22,187 nt of DNA from a virus, in the IMG/VR virus record IMGVR_UViG_3300036398_000824, positions 1 to 22,187 of that record; one strand, given 5' to 3'. Of the stretch, positions 1 through 7,615 are shown in pieces. The notes below the pieces were generated by a model. The model had not been told where the DNA came from. It was given only the letters and a program-made list of their open reading frames with translations, and did no database searches. The position numbers were made by a program, and so were the translations under genes. How positions within the stretch are numbered: the stretch's first letter is position 1; each line of letters begins with the position of its first letter.

Positions 1-919
1 CCGCTTCGCTAGCAGTATTTGAAACCCAATCCTGAAGAGCACAATTAAATAACACTCGCGTATCGTTGAGTAAAGCATAGTAATCATTCTTTTCAAGATC
101 TTCATACACAGTCAGTTTGCCTTCTGCTTGTAGTCTGCGTGTACGTTCCATATATGAACTGTTATTAGACCGCAACTTGCTGCCGCTGAATACACAGAAC
201 TCTACCTGGGGCCAATTATTGTATGGTAATGCTTGATATTTGTGATACTCTTCAATGAGATCCATGTAGAAGTCAGGTTGCTTTTCTTGATCCCATCTAG
301 CCGCAAAACCTACACGGTAAGCACGATCCTTAAATGGCTTTAGTTCCCCGGGCACACGACCGCGAACTTCATCTTTACCAAATGCAAGACCACTAATGTT
401 ATAGATCGGCGCTTTCCAACCAGCCACCTTCATGTGCATGACCATTTCTTCGTTGGTAGCTAGAACAATATCTGCGAAACTGTCTACCATCTTTTCATAA
501 TGCCCCATCCATTCCTGCATGCCCCATACATGAACAAAGTCGTCAGGATCAATAGTTTGTGCAAGACAACGAACGGCAATACGAGGACGCATATTGCCAG
601 GCACTTGATCAAGAATGTAAGGTAGGCTCTCGATGCCGGGTTGAAACATGTCTTCAAAGTAGATAACATCTTCACTGGTAACCTCTCCTGCTTTCATCTT
701 ACGCACCAGATTCATTAGTTGGCTCATACCAAAAAATGTTCTGCCATGTGCATCTAATACTTGACCAGTAACAATTGCTTGGTCATTGCTCAATGTTTCG
801 CCTGGCACAATTTCATAATTGATACCACGACGTTCAAACACAGCTCTATTCCATTCTTGTAATTGTAGTGTGTATCTTGCTTTGTAAGGCTCAAGGCCCA
901 TGTACCATAACTTACGCAT
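1..919 (-). CDS. GT-B type glycosyltransferase (partial, C-terminus off left edge)
   Basis: The first 306 residues of a glycosyltransferase-like protein are present; the frame is still open at base 1. I did this translation by hand. It opens with MRKLWYMGLEPYKARYTLQL and has an acidic stretch VIYFEDMFQPGIESLPYIL (about residues 86-104). Later it has YNISGLAFGK and then a second alpha/beta domain beginning near YRVGFAARWDQEKQPDFY, typical of the C-terminal half of GT-B enzymes. It ends inside ALQDWVSNTASEA, where family members carry the sugar-nucleotide binding Ser/Glu motif. Its ATG overlaps the stop of the upstream gene (TAATG), with GGAGG a few bases before it. From memory, similar proteins are common in marine T4-like phages. 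Donor and acceptor sugars cannot be deduced; it may modify phage DNA, virion proteins or host glycans. Confidence 0.75.
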   Translation of the reverse strand, partial: MRKLWYMGLEPYKARYTLQLQEWNRAVFERRGINYEIVPGETLSNDQAIVTGQVLDAHGRTFFGMSQLMNLVRKMKAGEVTSEDVIYFEDMFQPGIESLPYILDQVPGNMRPRIAVRCLAQTIDPDDFVHVWGMQEWMGHYEKMVDSFADIVLATNEEMVMHMKVAGWKAPIYNISGLAFGKDEVRGRVPGELKPFKDRAYRVGFAARWDQEKQPDFYMDLIEEYHKYQALPYNNWPQVEFCVFSGSKLRSNNSSYMERTRRLQAEGKLTVYEDLEKNDYYALLNDTRVLFNCALQDWVSNTASEA

Positions 920-1389
920 TATTTTCCTCCAGGTAATACACCACTGTTGATTTTGATATTTAGATCGCGAAGATCAGTGGCGGAAATATTTCTAGCTACG
1001 GTGCTATTTGCATAATATTCTTTTTCCCAATATTCTTTGGCCGTTTGAGCTTGGGTATGAACATCTTGGGCTCTATAACCTTCTCTCTTGGAGCCAATAC
1101 TGCGAAGTAAGTCAAATTGATTTTTCATTGATTGTAGTTCTTCGCTTAATCGCATAGTTGATCTAGATAGATCATTTAGATCTTGTTGCATTCTACGCAA
1201 TGGACCTTTGTGTCTATGATCATAACTTGCATCTTCTTGTTCATTACTGGTTAAAATAACCATCATCATGAGTTGTCGAAGAGCATTCTTCACACGCGGA
1301 TCATCTGTTGTGAGCGCATAGTCGAACATTTCAATGAAACGTTCTAGTTCGTAATCCGAACTGTCTTTTTCTCTCATCGCATCACTCAT
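919..1389 (-). CDS. Hypothetical protein with coiled-coil segment
   Basis: This 156-residue acidic/basic mixed protein is not recognised. The centre (about residues 55-105) is rich in charged residues and leucines with a heptad-like pattern (RMQQDLNDLSRSTMRLSEEL), suggesting a coiled coil. The C-terminus is GVLPGGK. I chose the start at 1389, nine codons inside the longest open frame. It gives an ATGA overlap with the stop of the gene upstream, the style used elsewhere here; the longer start at 1416 would overlap that gene by 31 nt. It overlaps the downstream glycosyltransferase by one base. No function is proposed. Confidence 0.7.
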   Translation of the reverse strand: MSDAMREKDSSDYELERFIEMFDYALTTDDPRVKNALRQLMMMVILTSNEQEDASYDHRHKGPLRRMQQDLNDLSRSTMRLSEELQSMKNQFDLLRSIGSKREGYRAQDVHTQAQTAKEYWEKEYYANSTVARNISATDLRDLNIKINSGVLPGGK

Positions 1390-1607
1390 TGGGTACGCTC
1401 TTTTTTCACATACCACATGTTGCGAGGTTCACGACCTTTGAGACTGCGCTGATAATCGCCCCAGGGAGTTTTTTCATTGTATAAATGACGTTCATCAAAC
1501 GGATGACCATATTGAACACAAAATTCACGATAACGATCGAGGTCATCAAAAATTTGATTGACTTCGGGTTTCATAGTCAAATACTTCTTAAGCCATTTAG
1601 CGGCCAT
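1386..1607 (-). CDS. Small conserved phage protein (73 aa)
   Basis: A 73-residue protein with many charged and aromatic residues, including FDDLDRYREFCVQYGHPFDE and the C-terminal WYVKKERTQ. A strong Shine-Dalgarno (TAAGGAG) sits 7 nt before the ATG, and its TAA is the stop codon of the gene upstream. I recall similar small proteins in marine T4-like phages but cannot name a function. No signal peptide or membrane segment is visible. It is translationally linked on both sides (stop/SD overlap upstream, ATGA overlap downstream). Confidence 0.75.
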   Translation of the reverse strand: MAAKWLKKYLTMKPEVNQIFDDLDRYREFCVQYGHPFDERHLYNEKTPWGDYQRSLKGREPRNMWYVKKERTQ

Positions 1608-1617
1608 TTTTTTCTCC

Positions 1618-2052
1618 TTAGATTTTTATTGATAGAGAGGGTTGATGAGTAGCATAATTGATTGTACAACCATTTTCGTTGTCTTCGCTTACGCTAATTG
1701 TAACATTTCTTTCTGGATATCTGTTAGCGATTTGGAGATACAAATCATCTGCTATCATTTCGCAACTTTTATAGTCTAATTCTAAAATCGAATTGGCACT
1801 ACTATACAAGCCTTCCAGCCATCGTTTGAACTGGATGAATTCGATGTCCCGGTCATTATGGAACACATCGATTGACACCCTAAAATGGAAGATGTGACGA
1901 TGAGGGTAACCAAGAAAGCTAACGTCCGCAAGACCAGGATCCTCCAATGCTGCTGGATATTTATGAATGCCTTCTCGTTGGAAGGTCACCCATATTTGTC
2001 TTGATGCACGTTGCATTATTCTATCCGCAGTTTCTCTTTCCTCTAAGTTCAC
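1618..2052 (-). CDS. QueD / 6-pyruvoyl-tetrahydropterin synthase-like protein
   Basis: A 144-residue protein with the outline of the PTPS/QueD fold. There is an early strand with F-x5-H (His30 in GIHKYP), then a HxH-type strand PHRHIFHFRVSIDV (His51, His53), a helix after RDIEFIQFKRWLE, a second helix SCEMIADDLYLQIA, and a final strand VTISVSEDNENG with Glu123. In QueD and PTPS, three histidines bind zinc and the late Glu anchors the pterin. QueD makes 6-carboxytetrahydropterin in the preQ0/queuosine pathway. The usual catalytic cysteine is not obvious, so it may be a divergent relative. The start is GTG at 2052, supported by AGGTGA upstream and a GTGA overlap with the preceding gene. A DpdA-like gene in the same window makes a role in deazaguanine supply plausible. 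Confidence 0.55.
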   Translation of the reverse strand: MNLEERETADRIMQRASRQIWVTFQREGIHKYPAALEDPGLADVSFLGYPHRHIFHFRVSIDVFHNDRDIEFIQFKRWLEGLYSSANSILELDYKSCEMIADDLYLQIANRYPERNVTISVSEDNENGCTINYATHQPSLSIKI

Positions 2053-2579
2053 TTAATCACCTCATCTTTAGTGTATTTTGACCAATCAGTAAAGGTTTCA
2101 CGATTGGATAGATTATGCAAACTATGACACCAAACTCCTGGATTAGTAGCTGCAAAATCTTTGTCATCTAGTTTGATTGTAGCATTATATCCTAATTGCT
2201 GTAAATAGGGCAATTTAACCGAGATCATTGGAATAAACTTATGATGTTCTGTTAACCCTGTTTCTAAAAGCCCTTCAACGCAATTTACATCCAAATCTAG
2301 TGTGCACCAGTATCCTTGCATAAGAAATGGAAAGATCATATTTTCCCATGCGGTCCAGTCTTGACTGTTTGTGTCTAGTCGAGGAAAACTTTGATTGGCA
2401 CCAAAGTATAAATGATCAATTTGTGTTCCAAATTTTGTGAACGGATCCTCTAGAATTTTTTCTATATCTTCCTTGGGTTGTACACCTACAATGAAAAGAG
2501 TCTTCATGCCGTAAGCTGGGCTATGCTCAACCTCTTTGCCTAGAAACATAGCGATTTTGTTGTGTCCTGGTCTGTTCAT
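2049..2579 (-). CDS. Conserved phage protein of unknown function, coupled to the QueD-like gene
   Basis: About 176 residues starting MNRPGHNKIAMFLGKEVEHS. It has alternating short strands and helices, with GMKTLFIVGVQ and HLYFGANQSF, and a C-terminal NPGVWCHSLHNL motif with Cys and two His. No membrane segment. Three in-frame starts exist: TTG at 2597, ATG at 2591 and ATG at 2579. None has a good Shine-Dalgarno. I chose 2579 because it follows the stop of the upstream gene and gives the best family-like N-terminus. Its stop overlaps the GTG of the QueD-like gene (GTGA), so the two are probably translated together. I recall related proteins beside PTPS-like genes in marine phages, but no activity is known to me. 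Confidence 0.7.
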   Translation of the reverse strand: MNRPGHNKIAMFLGKEVEHSPAYGMKTLFIVGVQPKEDIEKILEDPFTKFGTQIDHLYFGANQSFPRLDTNSQDWTAWENMIFPFLMQGYWCTLDLDVNCVEGLLETGLTEHHKFIPMISVKLPYLQQLGYNATIKLDDKDFAATNPGVWCHSLHNLSNRETFTDWSKYTKDEVIK

Positions 2580-2580
2580 G

Positions 2581-3219
2581 TTAAGTTGCATTAACAAAAG
2601 TTACTTTGTTGTATAATTCATAGTCTGCTTTTAAATAATCTAAAACTTTTTCTTTGCGACGTAAATTTTTACCATCAAAAAAATAGGTAGAGATTTTTTT
2701 ATGTAATTCGTCTTCGTTACTTCGTGCATGTATTTTAGCATTGTTTAAGTTATTTGGGCAACCTTCGTTGTGTAACCAATAGTTCAATGCCTGCCCTAAT
2801 TTATCTGTCATTTTAAAAAAAGCTATTTGTTCTTGAGGCAAAACTTCAAAAATTAGATTTAAGATTTGTGTCTGTAGTTGCGCATGTGCATCAAAACAAA
2901 GAACATCTCTATCTATAAGAAAATCAATAAACCAATTTAAGTTTACATTTCCATTATAAAAAATATTTTCTAACTCTTTTGTTTCTTCAGGCGACCTATA
3001 ATAAATCCACTTTGATAAATCCTGAGTAAATGCTGTTAACCATCTTTCATATGGATCTCTAAGAATGACAAATCTTTTAATTTTTCTATCAATTGGAACG
3101 TACTTTAGGTGCCAATTTAAATTAGATAGTGTAGTTGCAAGATAAGTTGTAGCATTTTTTAGAATTGGAATATTCTGCACACGATAGTTTGGATCACAAA
3201 ATCCTAAAATTTCATTCAT
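2581..3219 (-). CDS. Sulfotransferase-like protein 1
   Basis: A 212-residue protein with the two PAPS-binding signatures of sulfotransferase family 2-like proteins. A 5'-phosphosulfate loop-like IPILKNATTYL lies near residues 17-27, and a 3'-phosphate-binding RDPYERW at 54-60. The rest is helical with many aromatic residues. Sulfotransferases move sulfate from PAPS to sugars or other hydroxyl or amine groups; the acceptor here is unknown. The start at 3219 gives an ATGAATGA overlap with the upstream stop; a start at 3249 would overlap that gene by 38 nt. It is distinctly AT-rich, like the second sulfotransferase-like gene at 7010-7615, suggesting paralogs or a shared origin. Confidence 0.65.
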   Translation of the reverse strand: MNEILGFCDPNYRVQNIPILKNATTYLATTLSNLNWHLKYVPIDRKIKRFVILRDPYERWLTAFTQDLSKWIYYRSPEETKELENIFYNGNVNLNWFIDFLIDRDVLCFDAHAQLQTQILNLIFEVLPQEQIAFFKMTDKLGQALNYWLHNEGCPNNLNNAKIHARSNEDELHKKISTYFFDGKNLRRKEKVLDYLKADYELYNKVTFVNAT

Positions 3220-3424
3220 CACTATATCCGATACGTTGTGTGTCTTCATCCCATTGTAATTTGTTTAATCTATTAATTTCATCTTTAACTTGCAATTTTT
3301 TCTTTTTTAGTTCAGATAAATGTGCTTCATCAATGTGCGGATGATTGGTCTGCATTTCATTGATTTGTTTGTCCAGCAGTTTATGCATTTCTTCCAGATG
3401 TTGAATTCTACCTTTGTAGTTCAT
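3212..3424 (-). CDS. Small YdcH/DUF465-like coiled-coil protein
   Basis: Seventy residues, nearly all helical. The pattern is LEEMHKLLDKQINEM, then an acidic turn, then LSELKKKKLQVKDEINRL. This matches the YdcH/DUF465 (PF04325) layout of a short helical hairpin with LKKxKLxxKDEI. The role of this family is not established. A GGAG lies about 8 nt before the ATG. Its stop overlaps the start of the sulfotransferase-like gene. Confidence 0.7.
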   Translation of the reverse strand: MNYKGRIQHLEEMHKLLDKQINEMQTNHPHIDEAHLSELKKKKLQVKDEINRLNKLQWDEDTQRIGYSDE

Positions 3425-3445
3425 ATGTATTCTCCGTACTCTTGA

Positions 3446-4411
3446 TTAAACAAATAATGTTTCAACTACTTTGTTATCAGCTTTAGATTTTTTCTTTTGT
3501 TTCATACCAGGATGAACTTTTTTGTTCTTAAATTCAGTTGCTTGAAATATTGTGCGTGGTACAAAAAATCTATCCATAACACCGCTGACCTTTTGATATG
3601 TTGTGCCAAGGTCGTTGCCATTAAAATCGCACATTACATAATCTCCTAGACTCATCATAAGATCAATGATATCATCACACTTGTAACCAAAACGTTTGCA
3701 GTGTGTATCACGAAGTTCAACTTGGACTACTGGTTGCCATTGCTTGATAGTTTCTACTGCACCTTGCAGTACAAATAGTTCTGTGCCTTCAACATCAATC
3801 TTGATTAGATCAACTTCTTGGAAATTAAAACTATCCAAAGTTCTTTGATCTGCTGTCTGTGTAGGATTCTTTGTTTTTCTACCTTCTACTAAAACAGCAT
3901 CGCCGCGACTGCACTCTGCTGTTTTTTCTTCCATAACAATTGTTCCAGAATCTGCACCAAGAGCATACTCAAAAAATTCAATATCGCCCACTAGCTTTAA
4001 ACTAGCAAAGGTTCCGTCAGCTTGTTTAAACCATCCATCATCATGGTCTGGCTGATGTCGTACTTGTTTTAATTTGTTATCCCAATATCTACCTTTGAGT
4101 TTAGCGTTACGAGCAATATCAACGTTTAATTTCATTAGTTCTAGACTAGATTGCATAGGTTCAAAACTTTTTACGTTCTTACACCATGTTGCATATTCTA
4201 TTGTATTCATGCCGATATTTGCACCTACATCAATTACAGTTCGCGCATCGGGCAATAGTCGTCTATTCATTACTAGATTACGAGCTTGATATGGACCATT
4301 CTCTCGCGCCATTCTTTGCTCATACAGCTTATCTGTGGACCAGATCCAGTATTCTCTACCAATACGATTTATAACTTTTTTCTTATTGTTTATGTCAAAT
4401 AGTTGTGTCAT
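3446..4411 (-). CDS. FkbM-family SAM-dependent methyltransferase
   Basis: A 321-residue protein with an FkbM-type methyltransferase core: SAM-binding motif I VIDVGANIGMNT (residues 59-70), an acidic strand end SFEP (82-85), and the family hallmark DLIKIDVEGTE (201-211). A typical C-terminal strand FFVPR follows. FkbM enzymes are O-methyltransferases, often acting on sugars or secondary metabolites. Between motifs there is a phage-specific insert (about 105-140) rich in charged residues. The C-terminal 25 residues are lysine-rich. It sits among sulfotransferase and glycosyltransferase genes, which fits glycan decoration. A sigma70-like promoter lies just upstream. Confidence 0.85.
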   Translation of the reverse strand: MTQLFDINNKKKVINRIGREYWIWSTDKLYEQRMARENGPYQARNLVMNRRLLPDARTVIDVGANIGMNTIEYATWCKNVKSFEPMQSSLELMKLNVDIARNAKLKGRYWDNKLKQVRHQPDHDDGWFKQADGTFASLKLVGDIEFFEYALGADSGTIVMEEKTAECSRGDAVLVEGRKTKNPTQTADQRTLDSFNFQEVDLIKIDVEGTELFVLQGAVETIKQWQPVVQVELRDTHCKRFGYKCDDIIDLMMSLGDYVMCDFNGNDLGTTYQKVSGVMDRFFVPRTIFQATEFKNKKVHPGMKQKKKSKADNKVVETLFV

Positions 4412-4428
4412 TAATGTTTACCTAATAA

Positions 4429-4458
4429 AATATAGTATACATATTTACAAGCATACAA
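4429..4458 (-). promoter_or_regulatory. Possible sigma70-like promoter upstream of the FkbM gene
   Basis: Read on the minus strand: TTGTAT (4458-4453), an 18-nt spacer, then TATATT (4434-4429), ending 17 nt before the ATG. The -35 hexamer is the same as in the promoter at 13655-13683. A TGTAAATA string (4449-4442) lies in the spacer but is further from the ATG than the late-type motifs elsewhere. Confidence 0.4.
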
Positions 4459-4481
4459 TATTGAGGTAGAGAAAACAATAG

Positions 4482-5396
4482 TTACTTTTTCTTCCATCGA
4501 TCTTTAAATGCATCTGGACACCACTTGGTAGCAATCTCCAATGGATCATTACGAGCTAAAATAGCCATGTTTTCGTCTGTCATCTCTATTAATCTACGAT
4601 CAGTAGATCCGGGTTCGAGATAATATAGATTATGTTTAATTTTTTGATTTACTTCTTCAAAATCAGTATCAGGAATTTCTTCAAATAAAGTAAAAAATGT
4701 TTTGTAATATGGATTACGATTCCATCTATTATACATAACTTCTTGAAGAGTGGCATTTGTTACATCAACAAATTTACCATCAACATACTGCAACACTCCG
4801 TCGTTGTATTTTTCAAATGGTCTTAGATTTTCGTTTATAGTTGGCCCGCCATGTTGCCGTTCAGAAAGATGAACCGTAGTAGCCAATGCATGATTCATTA
4901 CATATCTTGCCATTTCTTTGGGTGTTACTCTTTTACCCTTTTCAATGACGTCTTTAATTAAATCTTTCTCAATTTGCTTTACTGGATATGTATGTTCACA
5001 GTGCCATTCTGAAGCAAAGTTTTCTCCTGTTAATCCAACCAACCCAAGCTCATGCATTCTTCCAAGAGCTTTACCAGTAATTAGATCAGTTCCACTATTT
5101 CCGGTACTGTGTTGTAGTCCTAAAGCATCAGAATGTAAACCTCTTACGCCACCATTACTCCAATGCACACTGTCGCCTGTAATACTAGCTTGTTTATATT
5201 CTGGACTTACAGCAAAGCCTCCATTGAAGAATCTTTTAAAATAGCAATATTCATTAAGTTCATCAATAGTTCTTGCTTTTACATAATTGGCGAAAGTTCG
5301 CAAATCATTTGCCATGAATGATAATTTTGCCCCTGCTCCAATTGCTTTTGTAACAGCCTTATGCGGATCTTGACTTAAAAGTTTTTGGATATTCAC
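4482..5396 (-). CDS. Hypothetical protein with HNH-like His motifs
   Basis: A 304-residue protein I do not recognise. Notable is EWHCEHTYPVKQIEKDL (about residues 130-146), a Cys/His-rich motif reminiscent of the first strand of HNH nucleases (xxxHxxPV). It is followed by a helical stretch and HLSERQHGGPTINENLRPFE, with further histidines and an asparagine. This arrangement could form a metal-dependent nuclease site, but the match is by eye. The N-terminal 100 residues are mixed, with NGGVRGLHSDALGLQHSTG suggesting an additional ligand-binding segment. The start is GTG at 5396, preceded by AGGA and a good sigma70-like promoter with a 71-nt gap upstream, so it may be an early gene. It lies directly downstream of the DpdA-like gene. 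Confidence 0.7.
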   Translation of the reverse strand: MNIQKLLSQDPHKAVTKAIGAGAKLSFMANDLRTFANYVKARTIDELNEYCYFKRFFNGGFAVSPEYKQASITGDSVHWSNGGVRGLHSDALGLQHSTGNSGTDLITGKALGRMHELGLVGLTGENFASEWHCEHTYPVKQIEKDLIKDVIEKGKRVTPKEMARYVMNHALATTVHLSERQHGGPTINENLRPFEKYNDGVLQYVDGKFVDVTNATLQEVMYNRWNRNPYYKTFFTLFEEIPDTDFEEVNQKIKHNLYYLEPGSTDRRLIEMTDENMAILARNDPLEIATKWCPDAFKDRWKKK

Positions 5397-5423
5397 AAAA
5401 GATTCCTAAATTTAAGATACACA

Positions 5424-5453
5424 ATTATACAATGTGTTTGTATTTGTAGTCAA
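5424..5453 (-). promoter_or_regulatory. Sigma70-like promoter upstream of the 4482-5396 gene
   Basis: Minus strand: TTGACT (5453-5448, five of six consensus bases), an 18-nt spacer, then a perfect TATAAT (5429-5424). It lies in the gap between the DpdA-like gene and the GTG start, 27 nt before that start. Confidence 0.65.
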
Positions 5454-5467
5454 TCTTTAGATAATTG

Positions 5468-7006
5468 TTAAACTTCTAATAATGAATTTAACTTGTTGTC
5501 ATCAAAATCTTCTTGGCTTGTTTGGTCTGGTGCATCGTGTTCTAGTTCAAATAAAGCATTAAACATTGTATTAGAATTTTTGGTTTTTTTACCTTTAAAT
5601 CCACGAGTACCTACAACATCCATCCAATAACGATCATAATGTTCAATAATTGATTCAGATTCTCTACGGTCAGAAGTTGCAAAAATTGCATCCACTATGT
5701 CTCTAAATTTGGCATGATCACCGTTTGAGTTCCATAACATGTTTGGCCATTTGCCATTATCATATTCACGATTGGCACGTTGTACTGCTTCAATGTGTGT
5801 CCAAACATTGTGACCCATTAGTAACATATAACTAAAACTATCCCAACTGGTCTTACCTTCTTTACCATTTTTGTTTAAGTCACCAGGCTTGTACACACAG
5901 ACATCTTTCATAGCAATGTTTTTAGATATAGGACTTTCATCAAATACTTTAATTAATCCATCTGCTAGAACTGCCTGACCAAAAGGTCTAGTGTCTGTGG
6001 AATACTTTTTATCATCTACAATAGGACTCATGCGATAACACCATTTACCATCGTGTGGCAAATCAATGTGATGATATACTTGACCATTAGCTGTTGCTAA
6101 AAACGGACTAGCACAATCAAAGCTAATTGTAAAATTAGGATTTATGTAACGACGCACGGCTCTTTGAATATCAGTGAGAAGTAGTGCCCATTCTAATTTG
6201 CTTGTACCTAAAAAATGCATCCAGTCATGCACACCTTCTTGTAATAGATTATCATGTCTAAGGGCAACCAACCGTTTAAGAACAAGATGAACATCGCACA
6301 TGTTTTGTCCACCCATTGCCCAACCATTAAAATGCGTATCTGGATACTTTACAGGATCGCAATAATCCTTCATCATCTGATACCATTCTTCTGCATGAGT
6401 ATGATTACCGCCTTGTAGTACGTTTAAGAACTTGGTGCCGCCGTTCTTGATACCTTTACGGTGTTTCATAAAGTATTCGTTATTATAGTGTGTGGCTTTG
6501 ACTGCTTCGTCTAGTGTGCTGATGCCAGACTTCCACCCATTCTTTTCATTGATAACAAAACTTGGAATATCCAATGTCATTGCATAATCAGCAATGCCAT
6601 CTAGCCATGCTAATGCTTGTTCACGTTTCTTCTGTGCTTTCGGACAACCTGAACCTGCACGCCAATCTCCATCCCATACACCTTTAGCAATCTGGAAACC
6701 ACCAGAGTCGCCTAGCATGATGGTACCTGGTTCGCGTTTACGAACCATATCTTCACTAGCGTCATCTTTAGACAAATCTAAGTTTGCGTGTCCGCCTGAG
6801 TAAAGACTCCACCGATAGGGGAAGAGGGCCTTTTGGCTGTTGAGCCAATTGAATTGCTCCATGTCTTGCAGCGCCTGTGGCATACGAGCAAGGTCAACAT
6901 AGTCATTGTTAACACGTTGTTTTCCTATAAAAGTTGCGTAAAAGCCAGATATAGCAGGTAAGAACACCGCATAATCATTTTGCTTTGCTGTTAAATTATC
7001 TTGCAT
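5468..7006 (-). CDS. DpdA-like / tRNA-guanine transglycosylase-like DNA 7-deazaguanine transglycosylase
   Basis: A 512-residue protein of the TGT superfamily. Visible signatures are GDSGGFQ (99-105, the TGT hallmark), TLDIP with Asp146 where TGTs carry a catalytic Asp, VLQGG (196-200), GWAMGGQ (228-234), FLGTS (265-269) and SFDCASPF with Asp297 where TGTs carry the covalent nucleophile. The classical CxCxxC zinc site of bacterial TGT is not evident, as expected for phage DpdA-type enzymes. DpdA enzymes replace guanine in DNA by preQ0 or derivatives, which protects phage DNA from host nucleases. At 512 residues it is longer than bacterial TGT, with a C-terminal extension of about 180 residues. 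It starts 3 nt after the sulfotransferase-like gene, with no clear Shine-Dalgarno, so translational coupling is likely. A tRNA substrate is less likely but not excluded. Confidence 0.75.
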   Translation of the reverse strand: MQDNLTAKQNDYAVFLPAISGFYATFIGKQRVNNDYVDLARMPQALQDMEQFNWLNSQKALFPYRWSLYSGGHANLDLSKDDASEDMVRKREPGTIMLGDSGGFQIAKGVWDGDWRAGSGCPKAQKKREQALAWLDGIADYAMTLDIPSFVINEKNGWKSGISTLDEAVKATHYNNEYFMKHRKGIKNGGTKFLNVLQGGNHTHAEEWYQMMKDYCDPVKYPDTHFNGWAMGGQNMCDVHLVLKRLVALRHDNLLQEGVHDWMHFLGTSKLEWALLLTDIQRAVRRYINPNFTISFDCASPFLATANGQVYHHIDLPHDGKWCYRMSPIVDDKKYSTDTRPFGQAVLADGLIKVFDESPISKNIAMKDVCVYKPGDLNKNGKEGKTSWDSFSYMLLMGHNVWTHIEAVQRANREYDNGKWPNMLWNSNGDHAKFRDIVDAIFATSDRRESESIIEHYDRYWMDVVGTRGFKGKKTKNSNTMFNALFELEHDAPDQTSQEDFDDNKLNSLLEV

Positions 7007-7009
7007 AAG

Positions 7010-7615
7010 TTATTTTGCTGCCTGTAATAAAAAATAGTCTAAACGATATGTGTTTTTTATTTTTTCTACGTATTTTTGATCAAGTCGTGTACGGAAAAAA
7101 TTTACTAAATTATTTGTGTCGTAATTATTCTGTGACGCATTATCATTTGTAATTCTTAAATCAAACGATAATGTGTTACCAATATACTTAGACAGATTAT
7201 CTAGCAGTGTGATTTTATTTGCTAAAAAATATTCTATGTGTTTATTAGCAGGAACAAAGTTTACAAATTCTATTTGAGGTGTTGTATGATCGTCAAATAT
7301 AATATTATCAAAAATAAAACGTTCAACTAATTCATTGTAATCGTCAATGAACATATCACTACCATAGTTTTCACCTAGTAGATTTGCTGCTACATAAGTA
7401 GCCATGCCTGAGATCCATCTTTCAACCGGATCTCTAATTATACAAATTACATTTGACCCATTGTAAACACTTAGATCACTATATTGCCAATTGTTTTGTC
7501 TTAATACACTTGAAATAAAAACGCTAGCATTTTTTGGAATACTTAAGAAAAAGAAATCTCCATCTGGAGAGATCAACCCGCCACCAATCTTATGACCTCT
7601 CCCTAGAAGATTCAT
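7010..7615 (-). CDS. Sulfotransferase-like protein 2
   Basis: A 201-residue protein with a clear sulfotransferase outline: FFFLSIPKNASVFISSVL (residues 21-38) as the 5'-phosphosulfate-binding loop and VICIIRDPVERWISG (56-70) as the 3'-phosphate-binding segment. Helical regions follow. It resembles protein 1 (2581-3219) in both motifs and in length. The start overlaps the clamp gene stop (TAATG), so it would be co-transcribed with the clamp from the promoter at 8358-8386. The acceptor is unknown; surface polysaccharide is the usual target of this family. Confidence 0.7.
   Translation of the reverse strand: MNLLGRGHKIGGGLISPDGDFFFLSIPKNASVFISSVLRQNNWQYSDLSVYNGSNVICIIRDPVERWISGMATYVAANLLGENYGSDMFIDDYNELVERFIFDNIIFDDHTTPQIEFVNFVPANKHIEYFLANKITLLDNLSKYIGNTLSFDLRITNDNASQNNYDTNNLVNFFRTRLDQKYVEKIKNTYRLDYFLLQAAK

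Noticed and set aside
1390-1416. Upstream start for the coiled-coil protein at 919-1389
   Set aside because: It gives a 31-nt overlap, while the ATG at 1389 gives an ATGA junction.
3220-3249. Upstream start for sulfotransferase-like protein 1
   Set aside because: It would overlap the upstream gene by 38 nt; the ATG at 3219 gives the short overlap typical of this genome.
4442-4449. TGTAAATA as a late promoter of the FkbM gene
   Set aside because: It lies 30 nt from the ATG, outside the 20-25 nt spacing of the others, and sits in the spacer of a sigma70-like promoter.
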